Assembly (NCBI RefSeq): GCF_002844595.1
Contig: NZ_PJNW01000010.1
Span: 1-44,906 of the forward strand
Origin: Pleomorphomonas diazotrophica
GTDB taxonomy: Bacteria > Pseudomonadota > Alphaproteobacteria > Rhizobiales > Pleomorphomonadaceae
Reading direction: 5' to 3'
Length of the DNA: 44,906 nucleotides
Program-made: the position numbers and the translations under genes
In this document: positions 30,754-38,127 of the stretch, one piece after another
How positions within the stretch are numbered: position 1 is the stretch's first letter
How the letters are laid out: each line of letters starts with the position of its first letter
Notes under the pieces: generated by a model
The model's database searches: none
What the model was told of the DNA's origin: nothing
Seen by the model: only the letters and a program-made list of their open reading frames with translations

Positions 30754-30992
30754 CAGCCGCCGAAATCCCTTGGAGGCGTTTCGTCGCGGTCGAGATCGCC
30801 GGAGACGAGGCCCGAGGAGGCCAGCAGGCGGCCGAAGGACGGCACCGACGACAGGCGCTGGTAATCCTCGAACGACAGGACGACAGCTTCCTTCCGGCCG
30901 TGCCGGGTGATGACCGAGGGCTCGCCCGCGACGGCCTGATCGACAACGGCCGACAGGCTCGCCTTCGCGTCTCTCAACTGGATTTCGCGCAT
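30753..30992 (-). CDS. Phd/YefM-type antitoxin
   Basis: 79 residues with the Phd/YefM pattern MREIQLRDAKASLSAVVDQAVAGEPSVITRHGRKEAVVLSFEDYQRL, and a disordered C-terminal tail that binds the toxin. It blocks VapC and represses its own operon. ATG at 30992 (AAAGG upstream) is chosen; an in-frame ATG at 31022 would lie inside the predicted -10 TATAAT. The perfect palindrome at 31007-31021 lies between the promoter and the start and is the probable operator. It forms an operon with vapC, with a one-base overlap. Confidence 0.92.
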   Translation of the reverse strand: MREIQLRDAKASLSAVVDQAVAGEPSVITRHGRKEAVVLSFEDYQRLSSVPSFGRLLASSGLVSGDLDRDETPPRDFGG

Positions 30993-31006
30993 TCCAAGAC
31001 CTTTCG

Positions 31007-31026
31007 TGACTACAGTAGTCATTATA
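31007..31026 (-). promoter_or_regulatory. phd-vapC -10 element and operator
   Basis: On the minus strand TATAAT (31026-31021) is a perfect -10. TGACTAC, A, GTAGTCA at 31007-31021 is a perfect 15-base palindrome directly after it and 15 bases ahead of the antitoxin ATG. This is the expected position for autoregulation by a Phd-type antitoxin. Confidence 0.72.
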
Positions 31027-31144
31027 GGATGGCGGGGAGTGGCGATCAAGGATGGGCTAGCCTGCGTGAACGGGCTTCTGGGCGCGCGCCTTAGAAGGAG
31101 ACACGCTATCCGTCTGTTCCATATATATAATTCTGTCATCCTGC

Positions 31145-31400
31145 GCGCAGGCGCAGGACCTCAGGCCGAAAGGGGCAATCGGCCGATATCGCGCTTCCAT
31201 GACCGCAAAGAGGCGCCCTATATCTCCCCCTCGCTCCATCCTGCCTGAGGTTCTCTGCCTTCGCAGAGAATGACAGCTTGATGGAGAGGGGAGAGAGCTG
31301 GATAGCGCGGAACGCTCGGCGGTGCAGATACTTCCCCCTCGCCTCATCCTGCCCGAGACCCTCTGCCTTCGAGAGAGGGGACATCTTGATAGTTGAGGCG
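31145..31400. repeat. Cluster of family A dispersed repeats
   Basis: 31145-31201 holds GCGCAGGACCTCAGGCCGAA followed by GGCCGATATCGCGCTTCCAT, closely matching the copy at 1-54. On the other strand, 31238-31287 and 31343-31382 carry CATCCTGCCTGAGG and CATCCTGCCCGAGA followed by CTCTGCCTTCG, related to the same left block (reverse complement of GGACCTCAGG..). The 31238-31287 copy also folds: CCATC..GATGG and CTCTGC..GCAGAG. The region 31023-31633 contains no convincing gene. Confidence 0.5.
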
Positions 31401-31633
31401 ACATGCCGCCCCTCCCCTCTCCTTGACTTTGCCCCCGACCTCGTCAAACAATCGCGCATGGTCGAACCGGACACCCACATTGTCTCCCGCTTGGCCGGCA
31501 TCTCCACGGTGGGGTGCCGGGGTGTCGACCACGCAAGCTGAACCAGCGGATCGCCAAACCCTGGCCTCGCCCTCACGGACGAGGTTTTTGGCGTTGGACC
31601 GTGCCTCGTCCTGTCCTATTCAAGGAAATGACC

Positions 31634-32368
31634 ATGGCACAGAACATCTACGACAACCCCGAGTTCTTTTCCGGCTACACCCAGTATCCCCGGCAGGTGA
31701 TCGGCCTCGACGGCGCCACCGAGTGGCCGACGGTGCGCGCCATGCTGCCGCCGATCCAGGGCAAGCGGGTGGCCGATCTCGGCTGCGGCTTCGGCTGGGC
31801 CTCGCGCTGGATGCGCGAGCAAGGCGCGGCCTCGGTGGCGGGCTTCGATCTTTCCGAGAAGATGATCGCCCGCGCCCGGCATGACACCGCCGATCCGGCC
31901 ATCGACTATCGCATCGCCGATCTCGAAACGCTGGAGCTGCCCGAGGCGGCCTTCGATCTGGTCTATAGCTCGCTCGCCTTCCACTACGTCAAGGATATCA
32001 GGCGCCTGATGCGCACCATCCACGACGCGCTGGTGCCTGGCGGCGACCTGGTGTTCACCACCGAGCACCCGATCTACATGGCGCCGGCACAGCCGCGCTG
32101 GATCACCGAGGAGGACGGCCGCAAGTCCTGGCCCGTCAACAGCTACTCGATCGAGGGAGAGCGCCGCACCGAGTGGTTCGTGAAAGACGTGCTGAAGTAC
32201 CACCGCACCATGGCCACCACCCTCAACACCCTGATCGAAGAGGGCTTCACGCTCCGCCGTCTCAAGGAGTTCGGCCCGACGCCGGAGGAGGTCCGCCGCT
32301 CTCCCGACCTCTCGGAGGAGGAGGTGGAGCGGCCGATGATGCTGCTGGTCGCGGTGCACAGGCCGTAA
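31634..32368 (+). CDS. Class I SAM-dependent methyltransferase
   Basis: 244 residues. SAM-binding motif I is VADLGCGFGWASRWM (~46-60), followed by VAGFDLSEKMIARA (motif for the ribose) and the LELPEAAFDLVYSSLAFHYV motif (~95-115), then HDALVPGGDLVFTTEHPI. It is of the ubiE/Methyltransf_11 type. A substrate cannot be assigned; related proteins are annotated only as class I methyltransferases. ATG at 31634 is chosen because AAGGAA (31622-31627) lies 6 bases upstream; ATG at 31628 directly abuts it. It stands alone, with a repeat-rich 600-base region upstream. Confidence 0.92.
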   Translation: MAQNIYDNPEFFSGYTQYPRQVIGLDGATEWPTVRAMLPPIQGKRVADLGCGFGWASRWMREQGAASVAGFDLSEKMIARARHDTADPAIDYRIADLETLELPEAAFDLVYSSLAFHYVKDIRRLMRTIHDALVPGGDLVFTTEHPIYMAPAQPRWITEEDGRKSWPVNSYSIEGERRTEWFVKDVLKYHRTMATTLNTLIEEGFTLRRLKEFGPTPEEVRRSPDLSEEEVERPMMLLVAVHRP

Positions 32369-32377
32369 CCGGCACCG

Positions 32378-32434
32378 AAGCAGTTCCGGTTTTGCGTCCG
32401 GAGCTGCGCCTTTGCAAAGACCGAGCCGCCCTTG
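32378..32434 (+). repeat. Dispersed repeat, family B, diverged copy
   Basis: GTTCCGGTTTTGCGTCCGGA followed by GCTGCGCCTTTGCAAAGACCGAGC matches the centre and right part of the 63-base unit at 39058-39120 (CCGGTTTTGCGTCCGGAGTTGCG ... ACAAAGAGACTGAGC). It lies just after the methyltransferase stop. Probably an intergenic repeat. Confidence 0.5.
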
Positions 32435-32527
32435 CCGCAAGCTGGGGCAGCTCCTGATTGTCGTTTTTCCTGATCATCCCCATCTGTCGCCCCAGCGGGA
32501 TCTTCCGCCTACCCCATGGGGTCCATC

Positions 32528-32998
32528 ATGCGCTTTGCCGGCAATGCCATCTGGTTCGTGTTCGGGGGCGCCTTCACGGCGCTGTTGTGGCTCCTGGGCG
32601 CGGCGGTCTTCGCGCTGTCCATCGTCGGGCTGCCGCTGACGCGGGCGGCGATCGAGATGGCCAAGCTCAGCGCCTTTCCCTTCGGCAAGGACGTGGTCCA
32701 CGTCCGCGAGCTCGACGGCAAGGGCCTGACGCCGGTCACCGCGGTCACCGGCACCGTCGGCTTCGTCTTCAACGTGCTGTGGCTCCTGACCTTCGGCCTC
32801 GCGCTCTGCCTTTCCTATCTCGTGCTCGGCGTCGTCTACTGCCTGACGATCATCGGCATTCCCTTCGGCCTGCAATGCTTCAAGCTGGCCGGCATCTCGC
32901 TGTGGCCGGTCGGCCGGCGCGTGGTCAGCATCGAGCTGGCCGACATCGCCCGCACCCACGCCGCCGAGGCGACATTCGCCCGCTACCGCACCCACTGA
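32528..32998 (+). CDS. YccF domain inner-membrane protein 1
   Basis: 156 residues. Two YccF-type hydrophobic blocks are present: GNAIWFVFGGAFTALLWLLGAAVFALSIVGLPLTRAAIEMAKL (~4-46) and NVLWLLTFGLALCLSYLVLGVVYCLTIIGIPFGLQCFKLA (~80-120). The second carries the signature IGIPFGLQCFKLA, followed by LWPVGRRVV. YccF is a small membrane family of unknown function; it may relate to channel or transporter assembly. ATG at 32528 matches family N-termini; an ATG at 32516 is also open. A diverged paralogue follows at 33146. Confidence 0.88.
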   Translation: MRFAGNAIWFVFGGAFTALLWLLGAAVFALSIVGLPLTRAAIEMAKLSAFPFGKDVVHVRELDGKGLTPVTAVTGTVGFVFNVLWLLTFGLALCLSYLVLGVVYCLTIIGIPFGLQCFKLAGISLWPVGRRVVSIELADIARTHAAEATFARYRTH

Positions 32999-33145
32999 AG
33001 GGTGTTCGCCTAGATGCGTATTGGAGGCGATCCAATCTTAAGCTTTATCGCAACAACCACCACCCTGACGTTTCCACTCTCTTGCCAGACAACTTCGGAA
33101 ATGTATCCTGCCTCCGTCAAATAGCCCTTGTGTCGGAGTGGGTTC

Positions 33146-33676
33146 GTGCATTTCACGGGCAGGTTCGTGTGGTTCGCGCTGGGCGGGAGCTGGACGGCGA
33201 TGATCTGGCTGCTCGGTGCGGCCGTCGCTCATCTCATCGTCGGCGGGCAGCCGCTGGCCAAGGCTGCCATCGAGATGGCCGGGCTCAGCATTTTGCCCTT
33301 CGGCCGTGAGGCCGTGCATATCCGCGAGCTCGGCGGGCAGGATCCGGCGCCAACGACCACCGCCGCCCGGCTGATCGGCCCCGCCCTCAACGTGGCGTGG
33401 CTGCTGACCTTCGGCCTCGTGCTTTGCGCAGCCTATCTGGTGCTCGGCGTCCTCTGCTGCCTGACGGTGCGGGCCATCCCCCTGGGCCGCCAATGCTTCA
33501 GGCTGGCCGGCCTGTCGCTCTGGCCGGTGGGGCAGCGCGTCATCAGCACCGATCTGGCCACCGTCCCCCGGCAGCAGGCGGCGGTCGAGCGCTTCGCCCG
33601 TACCCGCCTGCTCCAGTCGAGCCAAAGCGATCGCATCGGACCGCCCCGCGACCTTCCCCCCGCGGCGGCAAACTGA
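33146..33676 (+). CDS. YccF domain inner-membrane protein 2 (diverged paralogue)
   Basis: 176 residues, clearly homologous to the preceding YccF protein over its whole membrane part: FVWFALGG..TAMIWLLGAAVAHLIVGGQPLAKAAIEMAGL and NVAWLLTFGLVLCAAYLVLGVLCCLT. The signature has drifted: IGIPFGLQCFKLA has become RAIPLGRQCFRLA. The C-terminus is 20-25 residues longer, ending in a polar tail. The start is GTG at 33146, with GGAG at 33135-33138 and an N-terminus (MHFTGRFVWF) that aligns with its paralogue. It is probably a tandem duplicate under relaxed or changed selection. A bidirectional hairpin follows. Confidence 0.78.
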   Translation: MHFTGRFVWFALGGSWTAMIWLLGAAVAHLIVGGQPLAKAAIEMAGLSILPFGREAVHIRELGGQDPAPTTTAARLIGPALNVAWLLTFGLVLCAAYLVLGVLCCLTVRAIPLGRQCFRLAGLSLWPVGQRVISTDLATVPRQQAAVERFARTRLLQSSQSDRIGPPRDLPPAAAN

Positions 33677-33714
33677 AGCACGGGCGGGCGGTTCGCGCCG
33701 AGCGCGACAAAGGG

Positions 33715-33733
33715 CCCGCCCCGCCGGGGCGGG
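33715..33733. terminator. Bidirectional hairpin between YccF 2 and catB
   Basis: CCCGCCCC (33715-33722), loop GCC, GGGGCGGG (33726-33733): a perfect 8-bp GC stem between convergent genes. On the minus strand it is followed by CCCTTTGT. It can end transcription of both genes. Confidence 0.5.
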
Positions 33734-33751
33734 ACAGGCGGTGCCGCCGGT

Positions 33752-34381
33752 CTATCGGCTGAGGACCAGCCAATAGCGATGGAGCCCTTCAACGTCGCCG
33801 CTTGTCAGAAGCGGCATGGCGCCGTGGAGCGCGTCGTCGTCCCACTCCCACCACCTCATTTCCATGAGCTGCGCGATCTGCCGGTCGTCGAAGCGTTTGC
33901 GGATCGGCCGTGCCGGATTGCCGCCGACGATTGTGTAGGGATCGACGTCGCGGGTGACGAGGGCGCGGGTGCCGATCAACGCGCCATCTCCCACCTTGAC
34001 GCCGGGCATGACGATCGCCTCCGAGCCGATCCACACGTCATTGCCGATCACCGTGTCGCCCGAGGGACGATAGCCGTTCTCCGCCCCGGCGAAGGCCGGC
34101 ACCTCCGGCATCCAGTAGAAGGGAAAGCTGCTGATCCAGTCGTGCCTGTGGCCCTGGTTGCCGGCCATGATGAAGGCGGCGCCGGAGCCGATCGAGCAGA
34201 AGCTGCCGATGATCAGCCGGTCGACGCCCTCGTCCGGCATCAGGTAGCGGGCGCAATCGTCGAAGCTGTGGCCGTGGTAATAGCCGGAATAATAGCTGTA
34301 GCGGCCGACGACGATGTTGGGATTGGTGACCTGCGTGTCGAGGGTCACGCCCCGAAAGGGGCTGTCGAAATAGTTGTCCAT
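33752..34381 (-). CDS. catB: CatB-type (xenobiotic) O-acetyltransferase
   Basis: 209 residues, full length for the type B chloramphenicol acetyltransferases of the hexapeptide-repeat family. Very strong family blocks: [64 protein letters not shown] and the hexapeptide coils [36 protein letters not shown] with IVGGNPAR. The catalytic His is the one in GNQGHR (~78). It transfers acetyl from acetyl-CoA to hydroxyl groups, such as that of chloramphenicol. ATG at 34381 has only a weak binding site. Being alone in a chromosomal setting without mobile genes, it may be an intrinsic gene rather than an acquired one. Confidence 0.92.
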   Translation of the reverse strand: MDNYFDSPFRGVTLDTQVTNPNIVVGRYSYYSGYYHGHSFDDCARYLMPDEGVDRLIIGSFCSIGSGAAFIMAGNQGHRHDWISSFPFYWMPEVPAFAGAENGYRPSGDTVIGNDVWIGSEAIVMPGVKVGDGALIGTRALVTRDVDPYTIVGGNPARPIRKRFDDRQIAQLMEMRWWEWDDDALHGAMPLLTSGDVEGLHRYWLVLSR

Positions 34382-34629
34382 GATGACGATCTCTGAATGC
34401 GTTTGGGCATGTGCTGTCGGCGCGAGAGCCGGAGGGCTTCGCGCTCAAGCCCCGATGCCGATGCGCGGCTCGGGGAGATTCAGAGGGTTCGTCGGGTGGC
34501 CTTCACGCAAATCCTCACTCGTTGGGCGGCGATGAAGATAGGGCAATGCCGGCGGCAGCGTCCAGGCCTGTTTCCGCGCAAAGGCGACCTCACCCCTTGA
34601 ATATCCGAACTCGTCACCTATCTGTCATG

Positions 34630-34735
34630 CTGTGCGTGTACACACACCACTGACGCTTCTGATCCTTGACCACGGATGTACTGGCACTGATCATGGAGGC
34701 GTTGGAGAGAAGGTCGGGTTCGTCCCGGCCTTTTT
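34630..34735 (+). ncRNA. Candidate small RNA ending in an intrinsic terminator
   Basis: A canonical Rho-independent terminator (34710-34735) has no coding region upstream on the same strand for more than 300 bases. TTGAAT (34597-34602) and TATCTG (34619-34624), 16 bases apart, could form a weak promoter giving an RNA of about 105 bases. TTGACC/GATCAT (34666-34671 and 34689-34694) is an alternative that would leave only about 35 bases. The RNA ends are therefore uncertain. No known small-RNA family was recognised. Confidence 0.35.
34710..34735 (+). terminator. Strong intrinsic terminator without an upstream gene
   Basis: AAGGTCGGG (34710-34718), loop TTCGT, CCCGGCCTT (34724-34732) form a 9-bp stem with one G-U pair, and the stem runs into TTTTT (34731-34735). 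It is the best terminator in the window. Confidence 0.75.
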
Positions 34736-34844
34736 GCTATCTGGACTTTGGCGTCGATGACGCCGCCATTCCAAATCTTCACATCCTTTCAAAACATCAC
34801 TCGCCCATCGCGTCAGCCGCCTCGCGACCACCCCCTGCACAATT

Positions 34845-34878
34845 GCTACCTTGCATAAACAGGTAGCTTGTTATATCT
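34845..34878 (+). promoter_or_regulatory. padR promoter and operator
   Basis: GCTACCT (34845-34851) and AGGTAGC (34861-34867) form a perfect inverted repeat with a 9-base spacer. TTGCAT (34851-34856) and TATATC (34873-34878), 16 bases apart, are likely -35 and -10 elements, so the dyad covers the -35. It is 24 bases ahead of the padR ATG, as expected for PadR autoregulation. Confidence 0.65.
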
Positions 34879-34901
34879 CATCCCTCGAAACAGAGGTGCC
34901 C

Positions 34902-35228
34902 ATGGCCGACTCCATCCTGGTCCAGCTCAGAAAAGGCGCGCTCGACCTGTGCGTTCTCGCCGTGCTGTCGCGCGGGGAAAGCTACGGCTACGAGATCGCC
35001 AGCCGGCTGGTCGCCGCCGTCGGCATGGGCGAAGGCACCATCTACCCGCTGATGCGGCGCATGCAGAACGACGGCCTCGTCGCCACCCGCATCGTCGAGT
35101 CGAGCAACGGACCGCCGCGCAAATACTACCGGCTCACGCCGCTGGGCCAGTCGGTGTTCGAGGCTCATCGTCGCGACTGGCGGAGCTTTGCCGGCGCCGT
35201 CGACACACTGCTTGAGGACCTGCCATGA
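34902..35228 (+). CDS. PadR family transcriptional regulator
   Basis: 108 residues: LVQLRKGALDLCVLAVLSRGESYGYEIASRL..AVGMGEGTIYPLMRRMQNDGLVATR, the PadR winged helix, then PPRKYYRLTPLGQSVFEAHRRDW. It is the short PadR type whose genes typically precede HAAS/DUF1700 and DUF2807 genes. ATG at 34902 is preferred over 34851, which would lie upstream of the -10. Its stop overlaps the HAAS start (ATGA). It probably represses the operon through the GCTACCT dyad; the signal is unknown. Confidence 0.93.
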   Translation: MADSILVQLRKGALDLCVLAVLSRGESYGYEIASRLVAAVGMGEGTIYPLMRRMQNDGLVATRIVESSNGPPRKYYRLTPLGQSVFEAHRRDWRSFAGAVDTLLEDLP

Positions 35229-35803
35229 CCAGGGACGCCTTCCTGCACATGTTGAGAGTGGAACTGGCCGGCCTGCCGCCCGCGGAGGTCGACGACATCC
35301 TCGCCGACTACGCCGCCCACTTCGCCGACGCAGAGGGACGCAGCGAGGAGGATGTGGCCGCCGCCCTGGGCGATCCGTCGAGGATTGCCCGCGAACTGCG
35401 CGCCGAGGCCGGCCTCAGGCGCCTCGAGGCCAAGTGGAGCCTCACGAACCTCGCGGGCGCCGCTGCGGCGCTGGCGGGCCTTGCGCTTCTCGACATCGTG
35501 CTGCTGCTGCCCCTCTTGCTCGTGACGCTCATCATCGCGGTCGGCCTTGCCGGCGCGCTGGCCGTCGTCGCGGTGATCGGCGTCAACACCCTGCTCGGCG
35601 CCGGTCCCCTGCCCTTCGGCGACCCGGCGATGACCGGAACGCTGGCGCGCCTTCTGATCGGCGCGGGGCTCCTGAGCTGCGTCATCGGCGGCGGCGCCTT
35701 GTTGCTCATGGGCCTCGGCACGGGCGTCCACCTGCTCGGCCGTTACGCCCGCCTGCACTTCCGCCTCGCCGACCGCGACACCCTCGGAGGACTTGGATCA
35801 TGA
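35225..35803 (+). CDS. HAAS (DUF1700) membrane protein
   Basis: 192 residues. The N-terminal cytosolic HAAS domain (~1-75) reads FLHMLRVELAGLPPAEVDDILADYAAHFADAEGRSEEDVAAALGDPSRIARELRAEA, a helical signalling fold. It is followed by several membrane segments (~80-115, 150-180). HAAS proteins are thought to transmit a signal between PadR regulators and membrane partners. The ATG at 35225 overlaps padR by 4 bases and the end overlaps the DUF2807 start by 4 bases, so the three genes are translationally coupled. Confidence 0.88.
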   Translation: MTRDAFLHMLRVELAGLPPAEVDDILADYAAHFADAEGRSEEDVAAALGDPSRIARELRAEAGLRRLEAKWSLTNLAGAAAALAGLALLDIVLLLPLLLVTLIIAVGLAGALAVVAVIGVNTLLGAGPLPFGDPAMTGTLARLLIGAGLLSCVIGGGALLLMGLGTGVHLLGRYARLHFRLADRDTLGGLGS

Positions 35804-36507
35804 TGGGAAAACTGGCAACCGTCGCCACCGCCGGCCTCGCCGGCGGGCTCGCCCTCCTGGTGGCGGGCATCGGGCTGTCCGGCCACGGTCTGGCCGGCGC
35901 CCGGAAGCTGTGGGGCGCCCTGCCCTCGGCCTGCGGCGGGGCCACCTCCACCAGAAGCGAAGTCACCCTGCCGTTCACCCCCGGCGACAGCCTGCAGATC
36001 AACCTGCCGGCCTCGGTCAGCTACCGGCCCGGCGACAAGGCGGAAGCGATCGTCCGTGGTGATCCGGCGCTTATCGAACACGTGCGGATGGATGGCCGCC
36101 GGCTGACGCTCGACTGCGACCCCGGCTGGCGCGCATCGTCTTTCGAGGTCGCCGTGTCGGGGCCGGCGATCGCCGAATGGAAAATGCTTGGCAGCGGCGA
36201 CCTGATGCTGACGGACATCAAGCAACCTCAACTGACGCTCAGCATCATGGGCAGCGCCGACATCGCCGCCACCGGCGCCGCCGGCGTCGTCTCGGTGAAT
36301 ATCATGGGATCGGGCTCGGCGCACCTCAAGGGCCTGACGGCCAAGTCGGCGGAGATCACCATCCGTGGCAGCGGCGACGCCGAGGTGAATGCGCAAGGAG
36401 AGGCCGACGTGTCGATCTCCGGCAGCGGCAATGTCGAGCTCGCCGGCCGGCCGGTGCTCAGGCGGTCGGAAATCATGGGCAGCGGCCGCATCACCCAGGT
36501 GGAATGA
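35800..36507 (+). CDS. DUF2807 (GIN-domain) putative auto-transporter adhesin head-like protein
   Basis: 235 residues. A hydrophobic N-terminal segment (VATAGLAGGLALLVAGIGLSGHGLA) anchors or exports it. The remainder is a right-handed beta-helix-like repeat region with FEVAVSGPAIAEWKMLGSGDLMLT, LSIMGSADIAA, VNIMGSGSAHL, ITIRGSGDAEV and VSISGSGNVEL: the G-S-G(D/A/S) repeats of DUF2807. It is presumably periplasm-facing. ATG at 35800 (or 35803) follows GGAGG, overlapping the HAAS stop. The PadR-HAAS-DUF2807 order is known from many bacteria, but the biological role is unresolved. Confidence 0.86.
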   Translation: MMGKLATVATAGLAGGLALLVAGIGLSGHGLAGARKLWGALPSACGGATSTRSEVTLPFTPGDSLQINLPASVSYRPGDKAEAIVRGDPALIEHVRMDGRRLTLDCDPGWRASSFEVAVSGPAIAEWKMLGSGDLMLTDIKQPQLTLSIMGSADIAATGAAGVVSVNIMGSGSAHLKGLTAKSAEITIRGSGDAEVNAQGEADVSISGSGNVELAGRPVLRRSEIMGSGRITQVE

Positions 36508-36526
36508 CCCGCTGCCAGAGTAGAGT

Positions 36527-37162
36527 TCACAACTGGGCGAGGCCGCGCAGCAGCGTATAGGCGGCCACGCCCATCAGCAGCAGCCCGGCTGCCCGCCCCA
36601 CCCAGACGGTCAGGCCGGGGTTGGTGACGAGTGCATCGCGGCCGCGCGCCGCCGCCAGCGCCAGACCGCCGTAGACGACGAACTGGGTGGCAACGGTCAT
36701 CGCCCCCATCGCCACCGCCTGCGGCCACAAGGGGCCGTAGACCGGCGACATGAACTGCGGGAAGACGGCGAGGATGAACAGCCAGGCCTTGGGGTTCAGA
36801 AGGCAGGTGACGATGCCCTGCCCGAACACCGTGCGCGACGACTTCGCGAGGCCGCCGTCGACGCTGTCGACGACGATGGAGCTTCTGGCGAGCGTCAGGC
36901 CGATCCACATCATGTAGGCCGAGCCGGCGATCAGCATGACGCTGGAAACGGTGGGGATCAGCCGGCTGAGACCGGCCACCGCCACGGTGCCGAACAGCGT
37001 GTGACAGATGCCGCCCACCATCAGGCCCAGCGTCGCGGCGATGCCGGCGGCCCGGCCGCGCGTCAGCGCATTGGCGAGCACGAACATCATGTCCATGCCC
37101 GGCACCACGATGATGCCGGCCAGGAGGAGGAAATAAAGCCAGAGGTTTTCGCCGTAACTCAT
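36527..37162 (-). CDS. LysE/RhtB family exporter
   Basis: 211 residues and about six membrane segments. The family's N-terminal motif appears as LAGIIVVPGMDMMFVLANALTRGRAAGIAATLGLMVGGICH, with AYMMWIGLTLARS and GIVTCLLNPKAWLFILAVFPQFM following, as in RhtB-type amino acid exporters. It probably exports amino acids such as homoserine, threonine or leucine-like compounds. It converges with the DUF2807 gene; 19 bases separate their stops. No regulator is adjacent. Confidence 0.92.
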   Translation of the reverse strand: MSYGENLWLYFLLLAGIIVVPGMDMMFVLANALTRGRAAGIAATLGLMVGGICHTLFGTVAVAGLSRLIPTVSSVMLIAGSAYMMWIGLTLARSSIVVDSVDGGLAKSSRTVFGQGIVTCLLNPKAWLFILAVFPQFMSPVYGPLWPQAVAMGAMTVATQFVVYGGLALAAARGRDALVTNPGLTVWVGRAAGLLLMGVAAYTLLRGLAQL

Positions 37163-37331
37163 GAGCCGCCGCCGTCCCCATTGCCCAGCAGCTTGTTGCC
37201 ACCGAGTCGCAAGTTGTTCCGGCTAGCTCTATAGATGCCCCTGACACGGAAGTGTCAGTGGCTTCGGCGGACGAATGAGGTTCCCTGGCGCATCCGCTTG
37301 TCCGGAAAGTCTGCAACTTTTCGGGCGAATG

Positions 37332-37637
37332 CTAGGCCCGCCCGAAGGTCTTGCGGATCAGCGCCACCCTGTTGACGACGGGAGGAGACGAGGCGGTGGC
37401 CGGCTCAAGGCTGTCCTGCGGCGCCACCCGCTCGTGGCGCTCCTCGTCGCTGTGGATGCGGTAATGCAACTGACCCTCCGACCAGGGCAGAACGGCGGTC
37501 ACGCGGTAGACGCCGGCGGCCGAGGCATATTGGAAGCTGGGCCTCAGGAACACCCTGTCGCCGACCTTGAAGGCGGCGGGCGCAGGGCTGCGCTTCACGG
37601 GCGGGCTGGCGCGGAGAAGCATGTCGGCGGTGGTCAT
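37332..37637 (-). CDS. Small conserved protein of unknown function
   Basis: 101 residues. It contains FKVGDRVFLRPSFQYASAAGVYRVTAVLPWSEGQLHYRIHSDEERHERVAPQDSLEP, a compact beta-rich unit resembling small KOW/SH3-like or DUF-type proteins seen in Hyphomicrobiales (YRVTAVLP..EGQ..YRI.SD.E.HERV). The C-terminal part ends RVALIRKTFGRA. ATG at 37637 follows AGGAGG. The function is unknown; it may bind nucleic acid, but this rests only on the KVGDRV start and basic tail. Confidence 0.65.
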   Translation of the reverse strand: MTTADMLLRASPPVKRSPAPAAFKVGDRVFLRPSFQYASAAGVYRVTAVLPWSEGQLHYRIHSDEERHERVAPQDSLEPATASSPPVVNRVALIRKTFGRA

Positions 37638-38127
37638 GGGGATTGCCTCCTTGGCGAATGGCGGATCCGACGTCGATGATCCCTCGAGAACTCTCGTGCG
37701 CGCCCCGCCTCAGCCGGCGCCTCATGGACCATCAGCGCGAATATGTCGGCAGTGATTTCGACGCAAGCTCAGGCGAATGGTCGGTTCTCCGGCCATTCAA
37801 GCGACTTCTACTGTCGTAAATTTCAGAAAAAGCTTGGCACAAGGCGCCGAAAAAACCGATTTCCGGCATTTGAAGATTTTCAGAATATGCTCTCCGGCCC
37901 AAATAAAGACAAGGCAAAGACCAGATTTATTTTCAAGAGGTGGCGTTTTGGATTGAAATATCATATAAGAACGATGTGACGTTGATCGGGGGCCCGCACC
38001 GGGAGCCCTCCATCTGTTCCGGAATTGCTCCTTGCCGTGCCGGCAACCCGCCGGTAATAGGGGACGGAACCAGTCGATCGCCTCCCTCACGGGTGGCGCC
38101 CAGCTCTCTCAAAGGATCGGATAATCC
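37638..38127. other. AT-rich gene-free stretch upstream of rpsU
   Basis: The ~180 bases at 37800-37980 are visibly AT-richer than the flanks, with A-runs and T-runs. No convincing gene is seen; a 78-codon open frame there (37743-37979) is basic and lacks family resemblance. The right part is the likely leader/promoter of rpsU. AAAGGATCGG just before the start serves as its binding site. Confidence 0.5.

Larger units (their letters stand above)
34382..34901. other. Long gene-free stretch between catB and padR
   Basis: No coding region is supported. It contains the promoter of catB at the left, an orphan intrinsic terminator at 34710-34735 and the padR promoter-operator at 34845-34878. At about 34638-34647 the purine/pyrimidine palindrome GTGTACACAC lies near the left end of the possible small RNA. 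Confidence 0.6.

Noticed and set aside
31565-31589. CCTCG...CGAGG followed by TTTTT as an intrinsic terminator or attenuator before the methyltransferase
   Set aside because: Only five base pairs with a 10-base loop; too weak to list as a feature, though the T-run is real.
37833-37850. TTGGCAC as a sigma-54 promoter element
   Set aside because: The matching -12 element (TTGC at the right distance) is absent.
37743-37979. 78-codon open frame upstream of rpsU
   Set aside because: It lies in an AT-rich stretch without a ribosome binding site, has no family resemblance and its codon use differs from that of the neighbours.
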